Shown piece by piece: positions 1 through 5,824 of a stretch of 11,525 bases of DNA. The number at the start of each line of letters is the position of its first letter. Positions within the stretch are counted from its first letter, which is position 1. The position numbers were made by a program, and so were the translations under genes. The DNA lies in the NCBI GenBank assembly GCA_031289515.1, contig JAITPH010000193.1, forward strand, positions 1 to 11,525, given 5' to 3'. The notes under the pieces are model-generated. The model made no database searches, was not told the DNA's origin, and saw nothing but the letters and a program-made list of their open reading frames with translations. Source of the DNA: Tannerella sp. Lineage in GTDB: Bacteria > Bacteroidota > Bacteroidia > Bacteroidales > Tannerellaceae.

Positions 1-85
1 TTCCGAAATACCGGCTGTAAAAGGCGCTAAATATTAGCATTTTCTATCAATGAAAATTGGGAGAAGTATGCCTAACGGAGACAGG

Positions 86-164
86 TTGCCGTCATTGCGA
101 GGAACGAAGCAATCCAGCGCCCTGTATATATTCTGGATTGCTTCGTTCCTCGCAATGACGGCAA
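86..164. repeat. REP/MITE-like perfect palindromic repeat
   Basis: Two perfectly complementary 32-base arms (86-117 and 133-164) flank a 15-base A/T-rich loop. The left arm contains GTCATTGCGAGGAACGAAGC and the right arm is its exact reverse complement. The RNA would form a very stable hairpin on either strand. Motifs of this shape (GTCATTGCGAG...GAAGCAATC) recur in intergenic regions of many unrelated bacteria, as far as I recall, and are generally taken as non-autonomous repeats. No flanking target duplication or transposase is seen. Confidence 0.85.
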
Positions 165-233
165 GCGCAACGGTTTCCTTCGTCATTCTTCCTTTTTGCT
201 AAACTTGTTTAGTAACTTTCTCGCAATGATATA

Positions 234-262
234 ACAGTTATTGTACAATGTACAATAACTGT
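234..262. repeat. Perfect 13-bp inverted repeat, 3-base spacer
   Basis: ACAGTTATTGTAC (234-246), spacer AAT, then GTACAATAACTGT (250-262), an exact reverse complement. It has no T-run on either side, so it is a poor candidate for a factor-independent terminator. It could be a protein-binding palindrome, an mRNA 3'-end hairpin of the secG operon, or part of the surrounding repeat mosaic. The sequence alone does not decide. Confidence 0.7.
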
Positions 263-276
263 CATCCATTCATTTA

Positions 277-305
277 CGGATTGCTTTGTGCTTCGCAATG
301 ACGGC
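277..305 (-). repeat. Diverged half-copy of the palindromic repeat
   Basis: Read on the minus strand, this stretch matches one arm of the 86-164 palindrome at 22 of 25 core positions. GTCATTGCGA and AAGCAATCC are intact, and three substitutions fall in the centre. No full second arm is present next to it. It lies 22 bases beyond the secG stop codon, so the secG transcript probably runs into it. Confidence 0.7.
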
Positions 306-326
306 AGCGATTTTGCGTGTCGGAAA

Positions 327-707
327 TCAGTTTTCCGGCGCTTGCTCTTGAATCGGCTCTTCCTGTTCGGGCGCTGTTATGCCGAAAGATTGGTCGTCAG
401 GCTGGGCTATTCCGAAGTCGGGCGCTGTGGTATTGACCGGCGCGCTTATGTTTTGTAATACGTCCGAGTTTACGGCAGCTTTTTCGCGCGGTATAACGGC
501 TGTGATTGCGATACAACCCAAGACAACCACGCCTACAAGAAACCATGTTGCCTTTTCGAGGAAATCGGTAGTCTTGCGAACTCCCAACACCTGATTCGAC
601 GATGCGAAGCCTGATGCCAGACCTCCTCCTTTCGAATTTTGAACTAATACTACTAAGACTAATAATATAGCGCTTAAAAGAATCAAAATTGAGATAAAAA
701 TGTACAT
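327..707 (-). CDS. secG: Preprotein translocase subunit SecG
   Basis: SecG is the small accessory subunit of the SecYEG channel in the inner membrane and assists SecA-driven protein export. The 126-residue product has a hydrophobic segment at about 3-22, then the family signature VQNSKGGGLASGFA (22-35), a cytoplasmic loop with LGVRKTTDFLEKATW (41-55) and a second membrane segment at about 56-72. The tail (73-126) is rich in Pro, Glu, Asp and Gln and contains two similar short units (DFGIAQP and SFGITAP), so the protein is somewhat longer than minimal SecG. The ATG at 705-707 gives the expected N-terminus directly before the first membrane segment. It is the last gene of the operon, 5 bases after the TPR gene. 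Confidence 0.95.
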   Translation of the reverse strand: MYIFISILILLSAILLVLVVLVQNSKGGGLASGFASSNQVLGVRKTTDFLEKATWFLVGVVVLGCIAITAVIPREKAAVNSDVLQNISAPVNTTAPDFGIAQPDDQSFGITAPEQEEPIQEQAPEN

Positions 708-712
708 CTTTT

Positions 713-1507
713 CTATTTATTTATGTTAATAATCTTTTCCAAGTAACGAATTTGGTCTGCAAAGTAAATGTTTTTTTCCGGATATTTCAAACTTAAAACG
801 CGAATAATTTCCAAAGCCTTGTCATATCTTTTTTGATTGATATACACACGAGCCAGAGTTTCAGTGAAATACGAGTCATCAAGAGATGTTTTGTCCGCGA
901 CCGGCGATTCGGGAAAATCTTCATTTTTTTCGTCATTTTCGGAAGTTTTGCCAACGACGGGAGGCGGCAACCGTTGCCCATGTTGTTTTTTTTCGTTTTC
1001 GATAAACGAATCTATCAGTTCCTGATGTTTTATCTGATTTTCGGACAAGTTCTCAACCGGAATGTCTTCCGCATTTTCTTCCAGCCAACTGACGTAGTCG
1101 GATGCAACGACAGGCGGAGGCGCTACGGCAGGTTTGCTTTTTTCAGCGCCGCCTTTTGCTTCTTTCCTTTTTCTCGTACTCTTCTCTTCCAATGAGCTTT
1201 CCACGACGAGTTTCTCCATCTTTCGCGGCTCGGCTACTTCGGGTTTCTTGAGTACAAGCCTGTTTTTCGCAAACCGTTTGTCGTCAAGAAGCATAAAAAG
1301 CCGTCTGCGGTCGGGCACGTAGATTGCCATCTTCTTTAGTTCCTTATCGAGACGCACATCGTTGAGAATAGCCAAGTTCTTGAGATAGAGCAATTTTGCC
1401 GCATGAAAGTAAGGAAATTCCTCGCTCACCTGCCGAAGTTCCATCAAAGAATCCCTCGTAAGCAACGAAGAGTCTGCAATCCATTGAAATAATTCATCCC
1501 TTGTCAT
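713..1507 (-). CDS. TPR-domain protein of the lptE-secG operon, function unknown
   Basis: A 264-residue protein in three parts. Residues 1-85 look like an ordered, mostly helical domain (FQWIADSSLLTRDSLMEL, PYFHAAKLLYLKNLAIL). Residues 86-206 form a charged Lys/Glu/Pro-rich linker carrying two PPPVV motifs (130-134 and 181-185). Residues 207-258 resemble one tetratricopeptide unit (SYFTETLARVYINQKRYDKALEII). There is no signal peptide or membrane segment, so it is probably cytoplasmic. TPR units usually mediate protein-protein contacts. Proteins of this type between lptE and secG occur in other Bacteroidales, as I recall, but I know of no assigned function. The start lies 3 bases after the lptE stop, implying coupled translation. 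Confidence 0.8.
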   Translation of the reverse strand: MTRDELFQWIADSSLLTRDSLMELRQVSEEFPYFHAAKLLYLKNLAILNDVRLDKELKKMAIYVPDRRRLFMLLDDKRFAKNRLVLKKPEVAEPRKMEKLVVESSLEEKSTRKRKEAKGGAEKSKPAVAPPPVVASDYVSWLEENAEDIPVENLSENQIKHQELIDSFIENEKKQHGQRLPPPVVGKTSENDEKNEDFPESPVADKTSLDDSYFTETLARVYINQKRYDKALEIIRVLSLKYPEKNIYFADQIRYLEKIININK

Positions 1508-1510
1508 AAT

Positions 1511-2032
1511 CTACCAATTTGCAACTGTTTCATTATATATCTGATCAACCAATTCGTCGATAATGGCTTCGCATAACTGGTCTTGAACCTGGTCAATAGT
1601 CTCTGTGTTACTAAATTCCTGATACGCCGAATATGTCTGCTCAAAATCTTCTTCAGAATTGGATTTGTTGGTAAACCTCACGCGCACAGTGATGGTAAGG
1701 CGCGTTTGCGATGCGTAAGCGTCTTCTTTAACTGCCTGAGAAGTAAGGTTATAGCCTGTTATCTCGCCTTCCAAGTCCATATCGCCTCCGTCGCGTATGA
1801 CCTGAAGTTTCGTCCGACGCGTATATTTGTCTTTTAACTTTTCGGTAAATTGCTGGGAGAGAGGGGCATAAATCAATGGAGACATGTTAGGAAAGTCTTT
1901 TATGGAAATAGATTTCACCTTGGTATAATCTATTGACGAGCCGCTGAAAGAATAGGTGACAGAGCAGGAAGACATCGTCAAACCCGCCAACATTGCCGCA
2001 ATCAGGGCTTTTATGTATGATACTGTTTTCAT
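1511..2032 (-). CDS. lptE: LPS assembly lipoprotein LptE
   Basis: In other bacteria LptE plugs the LptD barrel and helps deliver lipopolysaccharide to the outer leaflet of the outer membrane. The 173-residue product begins with a lipoprotein signal peptide: a basic N-terminus, a hydrophobic core, and a lipobox ending SSC with the acylated cysteine at residue 23. The mature part opens with a Bacteroidota-type LptE sequence (SVTYSFSGSSIDYTKVKSIS). It continues with alternating strands (LTITVRVRF) and a C-terminal helix (TIDQVQDQLCEAIIDELVDQIYNETVANW), the fold expected for the family. Its ATG overlaps the regulator stop codon in an ATGA arrangement, so the two are translationally coupled. lptD is not in the window. 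Confidence 0.88.
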   Translation of the reverse strand: MKTVSYIKALIAAMLAGLTMSSCSVTYSFSGSSIDYTKVKSISIKDFPNMSPLIYAPLSQQFTEKLKDKYTRRTKLQVIRDGGDMDLEGEITGYNLTSQAVKEDAYASQTRLTITVRVRFTNKSNSEEDFEQTYSAYQEFSNTETIDQVQDQLCEAIIDELVDQIYNETVANW

Positions 2033-3216
2033 TCGAGTCCGTATTCTTTAATTTTACGATATAATGTACGTTCAGAAATCTGCAAGTCGACAGCCGCATT
2101 TTTTCGGCGTCCGTTATGTCGTTCCAGCGCTTTGCGAATCATACCTTTTTCGACGTCTCCGAGCGATAGCGCTTCTTCGACCGTTTCGGCTTCCTGTATG
2201 GTTGTCTGGCGGATAGACGACTGGTGTACCGTCGTCGGATGCGTATACACGTTATTATCAATGTCTTCCACAGGAACGCTGCCGTTCATAATGTCGTGCA
2301 CCAGTTTTTTCAAGTCGTTCACATCCTTTTTCATATCAAAAAGAACTTGATAAAGAATCTCGCGTTCACTGTTGAAAACCTTCTGTTCATCAATATGATG
2401 CGCAAGCGCGGGCAGTTTCTCCATCGTGATATTCGGAAGGTGCAATCGCAGCGCGTCAGCCTTTATATCGCGGTTTTCTTCGATTACGGAGATACGCTCG
2501 ACAATATTCTTCAATTCGCGCACATTACCGGGCCAGCGATACGAGAGCAGCAGTTGGCGGGCATCTTCGTCGAGATGTATTGCAGGCATACGGTATTTAT
2601 CGGCGCAGTCGTTGGCAAACTTGCGGAACAGCAGCAACACGTCCTCATGGCGCTCTCTTAGCGGCGGAATGCGGATTGGCACAGTGTTCAGGCGATAATA
2701 CAGGTCTTCGCGAAATTTATGATTCGTAACGGCTTCTACAAGATTAACGTTGGTGGCGGCCACGATGCGGACGTTTGTTTTCTGCACTTTCGAGGAGCCT
2801 ACCTTCATAAACTCGCCCGATTCGAGTACGCGAAGCAGTCGCACCTGTGTAGAAAGCGGCAATTCCCCTACTTCGTCGAGGAATATCGTACCGCCGTCGG
2901 CCACTTCAAAGTAACCTTTTCGCAGGTCTTTGGCGTCGGTAAACGAGCCTTTTTCGTGACCGAACAATTCGGAATCGATTGTGCCTTCGGGAATTGCACC
3001 GCAGTTTACCGCGATATATTGGGCATGTTTCCGGGGGCTGTTCTGGTGTATCATCTGGGGAAACGATTCTTTTCCCACGCCGCTTTCGCCCGTTATCAGA
3101 ACAGACAAATCGGTCGGCGCAACCTGCAAAGCCACGTCGATAGCCCTGTTCAGTTCCGCATTATTGCCTATAATTCCAAAACGCTGTTTTACTTGTTGTA
3201 TATCGTTATTTGTCAT
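2029..3216 (-). CDS. Sigma-54-type AAA+ transcriptional regulator with Fis-like HTH
   Basis: A 395-residue enhancer-binding-protein homologue without an N-terminal sensor or receiver domain. The AAA+ core begins near residue 10. Walker A is GESGVGKE (43-50), Walker B is GGTIFLDE (108-115), the arginine-finger region is FREDLYYRLN (168-177), and WPGNVRELKN follows (228-237). The sigma-54-contacting loop, normally GAFTGA, reads GSFTDA (90-95). A helical linker (about 280-310) leads to a Fis-type HTH at 354-395. I chose ATG 3216 over the in-frame TTG at 3225, because GGAG lies just before it and the protein then starts MTNNDIQQVKQRFG, as I remember for homologues. It heads the lptE-TPR-secG operon. 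Lack of a sensor domain suggests control by abundance or a partner protein; target genes are unknown. Confidence 0.88.
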   Translation of the reverse strand: MTNNDIQQVKQRFGIIGNNAELNRAIDVALQVAPTDLSVLITGESGVGKESFPQMIHQNSPRKHAQYIAVNCGAIPEGTIDSELFGHEKGSFTDAKDLRKGYFEVADGGTIFLDEVGELPLSTQVRLLRVLESGEFMKVGSSKVQKTNVRIVAATNVNLVEAVTNHKFREDLYYRLNTVPIRIPPLRERHEDVLLLFRKFANDCADKYRMPAIHLDEDARQLLLSYRWPGNVRELKNIVERISVIEENRDIKADALRLHLPNITMEKLPALAHHIDEQKVFNSEREILYQVLFDMKKDVNDLKKLVHDIMNGSVPVEDIDNNVYTHPTTVHQSSIRQTTIQEAETVEEALSLGDVEKGMIRKALERHNGRRKNAAVDLQISERTLYRKIKEYGLE

Positions 3217-3250
3217 AATCTCCAAACTGCAATTTTTTCAGTTCGACTGA

Positions 3251-3282
3251 CAAAATTACAAATTATTATTATAACATGCAAA
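3251..3282 (-). promoter_or_regulatory. Bacteroidota-type promoter of the regulator-lptE-TPR-secG operon
   Basis: On the minus strand, TTTG (3279-3282) is followed after 20 bases by TAATTTTG (3251-3258). This matches the Bacteroidota consensus TTTG-N19/20-TAnnTTTG used by the primary sigma factor. Transcription would begin near 3243, leaving a leader of about 27 bases before the ATG at 3216. It is not a sigma-54 promoter, so the regulator does not visibly depend on sigma-54 for its own expression. Confidence 0.7.
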
Positions 3283-3356
3283 TCGGGATAATATTTTTTT
3301 ACGAATATCGTCAATTACGCCAAAATGCAATATCGTGATACGGAATGGGACTGACT

Positions 3357-3400
3357 GAAAACAAAAACGCTAATAATCTAATGAATAGGCTATTAGCGTT
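3357..3400 (-). terminator. Intrinsic terminator of the tRNA-Phe transcript
   Basis: Read on the minus strand, perfectly paired 10-base arms AACGCTAATA and TATTAGCGTT (3391-3400 and 3366-3375) enclose a 15-base loop. The second arm runs directly into TTTTTGTTTTC. The hairpin begins 10 bases after the tRNA 3' end and separates the tRNA from the regulator operon. Confidence 0.85.
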
Positions 3401-3410
3401 CCGAAGAATG

Positions 3411-3483
<73 letters not shown>

Positions 3484-3501
3484 TTTTTATATTTGCGGGT
3501 G

Positions 3502-3532
3502 CAAAGGTAGTTATTTTTTTCTATTCCGCAAA
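3502..3532 (-). promoter_or_regulatory. Bacteroidota-type promoter of tRNA-Phe
   Basis: On the minus strand, TTTG (3529-3532), 19 bases, then TACCTTTG (3502-3509), an exact consensus match. Transcription would begin near 3495, about 12 bases before the mature tRNA 5' end. Confidence 0.8.
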
Positions 3533-3540
3533 TTTTTTCC

Positions 3541-3573
3541 TGAAAAAAATCCAAAATCCATGATTTTTTTTCA
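3541..3573 (-). terminator. Possible A/T-rich terminator after thiL
   Basis: TGAAAAAAATC (3541-3551) and GATTTTTTTTCA (3562-3573) can pair with one bulged base across a 10-base loop. On the minus strand this gives an A-tract/T-tract hairpin that overlaps the thiL stop codon. The stem has almost no G-C pairs, so efficiency is doubtful. Some thiL transcripts could continue into the tRNA. Confidence 0.35.
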
Positions 3574-4593
3574 TTCCGCAAGCGACTGCCATCCCTGCGC
3601 TTTGAGTTCTATTTCGCCGCCATCGCGCCCTACAAGCAGGTTTCCGTATTCCGGCTTCGTGATATGACCGATTATCGAAACGCCTTTCATTTGCGCCATC
3701 TCATCGTAGAATCCGAGCGGAACGGTAAAGAGCAGTTCGTAATCCTCGCCGCCGTTCAGAGCTGCCGTCACGAGATTCATATTAAACTCTTCAGCCATGA
3801 CAGCCGTCTGATAATCAATCGGTATGCGGTCTTCAAAAATGCGGCATCCCACATTGCTTTCCTTGGAAATATGAAGCAGCTCCGACGATAAGCCGTCCGA
3901 AATATCTATCATTGAAGTAGGCGTGATGCCGGTTTCGGCAAGAGCAGCCACAATATCCTTGCGGGCTTCGGGCTTGAGTTGCCGCTCCAGAATATATTCC
4001 CTGCCGCTAAAATCGGGATTGAAATTCCTGTCGCCGTCGAACACGCTCTTTTCGCGTTCGAGCAGTTGCAATCCCATATATGCCGCGCCCAAATCGCCCG
4101 AAACGCACACGATGTCGTTTTCTTTTGCGCCGTTGCGATAGACAATCTTGTCGCCTTCGCCTATGCAAGTGATGCTGACAGTCAGACCGGTAACGGAAGC
4201 GGAAGTATCTCCGCCGACAATATCCACGCCATAGACGTCGCACGCCAAACGCAAGCCCGCATAAAACTCGTCAAAATCCTCAACACAAAAGCGTTTTGAT
4301 ATGCCGAGCGACACGGTTATCTGTTTCGGTTGTCCGTTCATTGCATAGATATCCGAGAAATTGACCACCGCCGATTTATAGCCGAGATGTTTCAACGGAA
4401 CGTACATAAGGTCGAAATGAACGCCTTCGAGCAAAAGGTCTGTCGTGACAAGAATTTTTTTCTCTTTATAATCGAGAACGGCAGCGTCGTCGCCCACGCC
4501 TTTGAGCGTGCTTTCGTTCTTCAACTCGATTTTTTCGGTAAGATGACGAATAAGTCCAAATTCGCCGAGTGTTGATATTTCAGTCCTTGACAT
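3571..4593 (-). CDS. thiL: Thiamine-monophosphate kinase ThiL
   Basis: ThiL uses ATP to phosphorylate thiamine monophosphate to thiamine diphosphate, the last step of cofactor synthesis, in the cytoplasm. The 340-residue length is normal. Family landmarks appear in order: the Mg/ATP-binding VGDDAAVLD (33-41), TTDLLLEGVHFD (50-61), NFSDIYAMNGQP (78-89), GGDTSAS (127-133), VSGDLGAAYMGL (164-175), DISDGLSSEL (230-239) and the C-terminal GGEDYELLFTVP (281-292). No catalytic motif is missing. The ATG at 4591-4593 overlaps the end of lpxK by 14 bases, so thiL is the second gene of an lpxK-thiL operon and is probably translationally coupled to it. No TPP riboswitch is seen. No other thiamine gene is nearby, so the pairing with a lipid A gene is not a pathway cluster. 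Confidence 0.95.
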   Translation of the reverse strand: MSRTEISTLGEFGLIRHLTEKIELKNESTLKGVGDDAAVLDYKEKKILVTTDLLLEGVHFDLMYVPLKHLGYKSAVVNFSDIYAMNGQPKQITVSLGISKRFCVEDFDEFYAGLRLACDVYGVDIVGGDTSASVTGLTVSITCIGEGDKIVYRNGAKENDIVCVSGDLGAAYMGLQLLEREKSVFDGDRNFNPDFSGREYILERQLKPEARKDIVAALAETGITPTSMIDISDGLSSELLHISKESNVGCRIFEDRIPIDYQTAVMAEEFNMNLVTAALNGGEDYELLFTVPLGFYDEMAQMKGVSIIGHITKPEYGNLLVGRDGGEIELKAQGWQSLAE

Positions 4594-5707
4594 TTTTCTT
4601 ATATATATTTATTGTTGATACTATGTGTTTTAAGATTTCCGCATCAAAATTTTCGCCGCGCTCGAAGAGAAATTCTACCGATATGGGAAGATAATACAGG
4701 CGCTGTTTCCAGTCTGCGGGCAGGAAATCAAGCGTTTTCAGGCGCATGGCGTCTTTTTCAGTACTGATAATCAGACTGTCGGCAGGCATTTTGCGAAAAA
4801 CATTGTCGATATGTTTAATATCGGCGACGCCGAAATCGTGATGATCGGGAAACAAGCAAACATTAAGATTCGCCGGAGACGGAGATGGAGACGAAGACGA
4901 ACAAGACTTCAGTTTGTCGACAAGCGGCTGCGGATTGGCAATACCGGCTACGAGCAGTATATCCTTGACATCGGACAGTTCCGGAGGAGAAAGGGCGCAA
5001 GACGGAAAAACGGCTTCCAGCACCTTATACCGGACATTTGAAAAATAAAGTCTTTGGTATGCCATAATAGCCATTTGTTTTTCGATGATTCGCAAATCGA
5101 TAGGTTTGATTACGTCGCCGCATTTCGTAACTACTATTATATCAGCCCTATACGAAGCATCGACCGGCTCGCGCAAATTGCCGACAGGCAGGATTTTGTC
5201 GTCGTAATACATATTATTATAGTCGGTCAGCATAACAGTGAGCGACGGACGGACGTAGCGATGCTGCATGCCGTCGTCGAGGAGTATCACTTCCGGCCGG
5301 ACATCGTCGGGCAAAGCGAGCAGGCGGGAAATACCCCGACGGCGATTGGTATCGACGGCAACGGTGATATCCGGAAACTTATGTTTTATCTGGCATGCCT
5401 CGTCGCCGACTTCGCGCGCCGAACAATCTGCGTCTGCGATGATAAATCCTTTTGTCCGGCGCTTATATCCGCGACTTAACGACGCCACGCGATATTGCTT
5501 TTTCAGCAAGCCGACAAGATATTCCGTAAAAGGCGTCTTGCCTGTACCGCCGACAGAAATATTTCCAATGCAGACGACAGGAACCGGATACCGCTCCGAA
5601 GGAAGAATACCGCAATCAAACGATAGATTGCGAAGCCGGACTGCCAATCCGTATAACCATGCAAAAGGCGTAAGCAAGCAGCGTACAAAACCGTTCTTTC
5701 TGTTCAT
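4580..5707 (-). CDS. lpxK: Tetraacyldisaccharide 4'-kinase LpxK
   Basis: LpxK is an inner-membrane P-loop kinase that phosphorylates the 4' position of the lipid A disaccharide. The 375-residue product has an N-terminal membrane-associated helix region (LLTPFAWLYGLAVRLRNLSFD), a Walker A GNISVGGTGKT at 48-58, SRGYKRRTKGF, GDEACQIKHKFP, LLDDGMQHR (142-150), LPVGNLREP, FPDHHDF (286-292) and STEKDAMRL. These are the usual landmarks in order. The frame stays open upstream to 5821, but that extension contains the fba terminator and the lpxK promoter, so ATG 5707 (MNRKNGF) is the start. A Ser/Pro run (270-278) interrupts the segment before FPDHH. It is followed by overlapping thiL. Confidence 0.93.
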   Translation of the reverse strand: MNRKNGFVRCLLTPFAWLYGLAVRLRNLSFDCGILPSERYPVPVVCIGNISVGGTGKTPFTEYLVGLLKKQYRVASLSRGYKRRTKGFIIADADCSAREVGDEACQIKHKFPDITVAVDTNRRRGISRLLALPDDVRPEVILLDDGMQHRYVRPSLTVMLTDYNNMYYDDKILPVGNLREPVDASYRADIIVVTKCGDVIKPIDLRIIEKQMAIMAYQRLYFSNVRYKVLEAVFPSCALSPPELSDVKDILLVAGIANPQPLVDKLKSCSSSSPSPSPANLNVCLFPDHHDFGVADIKHIDNVFRKMPADSLIISTEKDAMRLKTLDFLPADWKQRLYYLPISVEFLFERGENFDAEILKHIVSTINIYKKNVKD

Positions 5708-5724
5708 TTCCGAAAAATTTAAGA

Positions 5725-5756
5725 CAAAGATAATAAAATTATGTCTGAAAGTCAAA
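5725..5756 (-). promoter_or_regulatory. Bacteroidota-type promoter of lpxK-thiL
   Basis: On the minus strand, TTTG (5753-5756), 20 bases, then TATCTTTG (5725-5732), an exact consensus match. Transcription would start near 5718, only about 11 bases before the lpxK ATG at 5707, so the mRNA has a very short leader. The position excludes the longer upstream lpxK frame. Confidence 0.78.
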
Positions 5757-5762
5757 ACACCC

Positions 5763-5793
5763 AAAAAAGGGATTGCAAAAAGATGCAATCCCT
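5763..5793 (-). terminator. Intrinsic terminator of fba
   Basis: On the minus strand, AGGGATTGCA and TGCAATCCCT (5784-5793 and 5768-5777) pair perfectly over 10 bases across a 6-base loop. The second arm runs into a T-run (5763-5767, six T in total with the last arm base). It lies 31 bases beyond the fba stop codon and just upstream of the lpxK promoter. Confidence 0.9.
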
Positions 5794-5824
5794 CCCTCAT
5801 CAAAAATTTAACAAAACACAAATT

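Larger units (their letters stand above)
1..326. other. Gene-free left intergenic region with repeats
   Basis: No convincing coding region is visible in these 326 bases. Positions 86-305 are a mosaic of palindromic repeats, described separately. Fragments of the same motif also occur at 181-187 (CGTCATT) and 221-229 (TCGCAATGA). Positions 1-85 are unassigned. A frame entering from the left edge reads nine codons and stops at TAA 28-30, so it could be the tail of a plus-strand gene, but that is too short to support. A small hairpin (GCTAA-ATA-TTAGC) followed by TTTTCT near 26-44 could be a weak terminator on the plus strand. I see no clear terminator for the secG operon, which would be read leftwards into this region. 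Confidence 0.6.

Noticed and set aside
86..305. Possible CRISPR array from repeated GTCATT/CAATGAC motifs
   Set aside because: The copies are inverted and diverged, with no constant repeat length or spacer length and no cas genes.
2719..3291. 190-codon open frame antisense to the AAA+ regulator
   Set aside because: Its codons mirror the conserved Walker and loop region of the regulator, and it would run into the regulator's promoter. No domain is recognisable.
3357..3400. Possible attachment site or integrated element next to tRNA-Phe
   Set aside because: The sequence after the tRNA is an ordinary terminator. There is no repeat of the tRNA 3' end and no integrase in the window.
3571..5707. 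lpxK-thiL pair as a novel functional system
   Set aside because: Both genes are standard housekeeping enzymes of unrelated pathways. The overlap shows co-transcription only.
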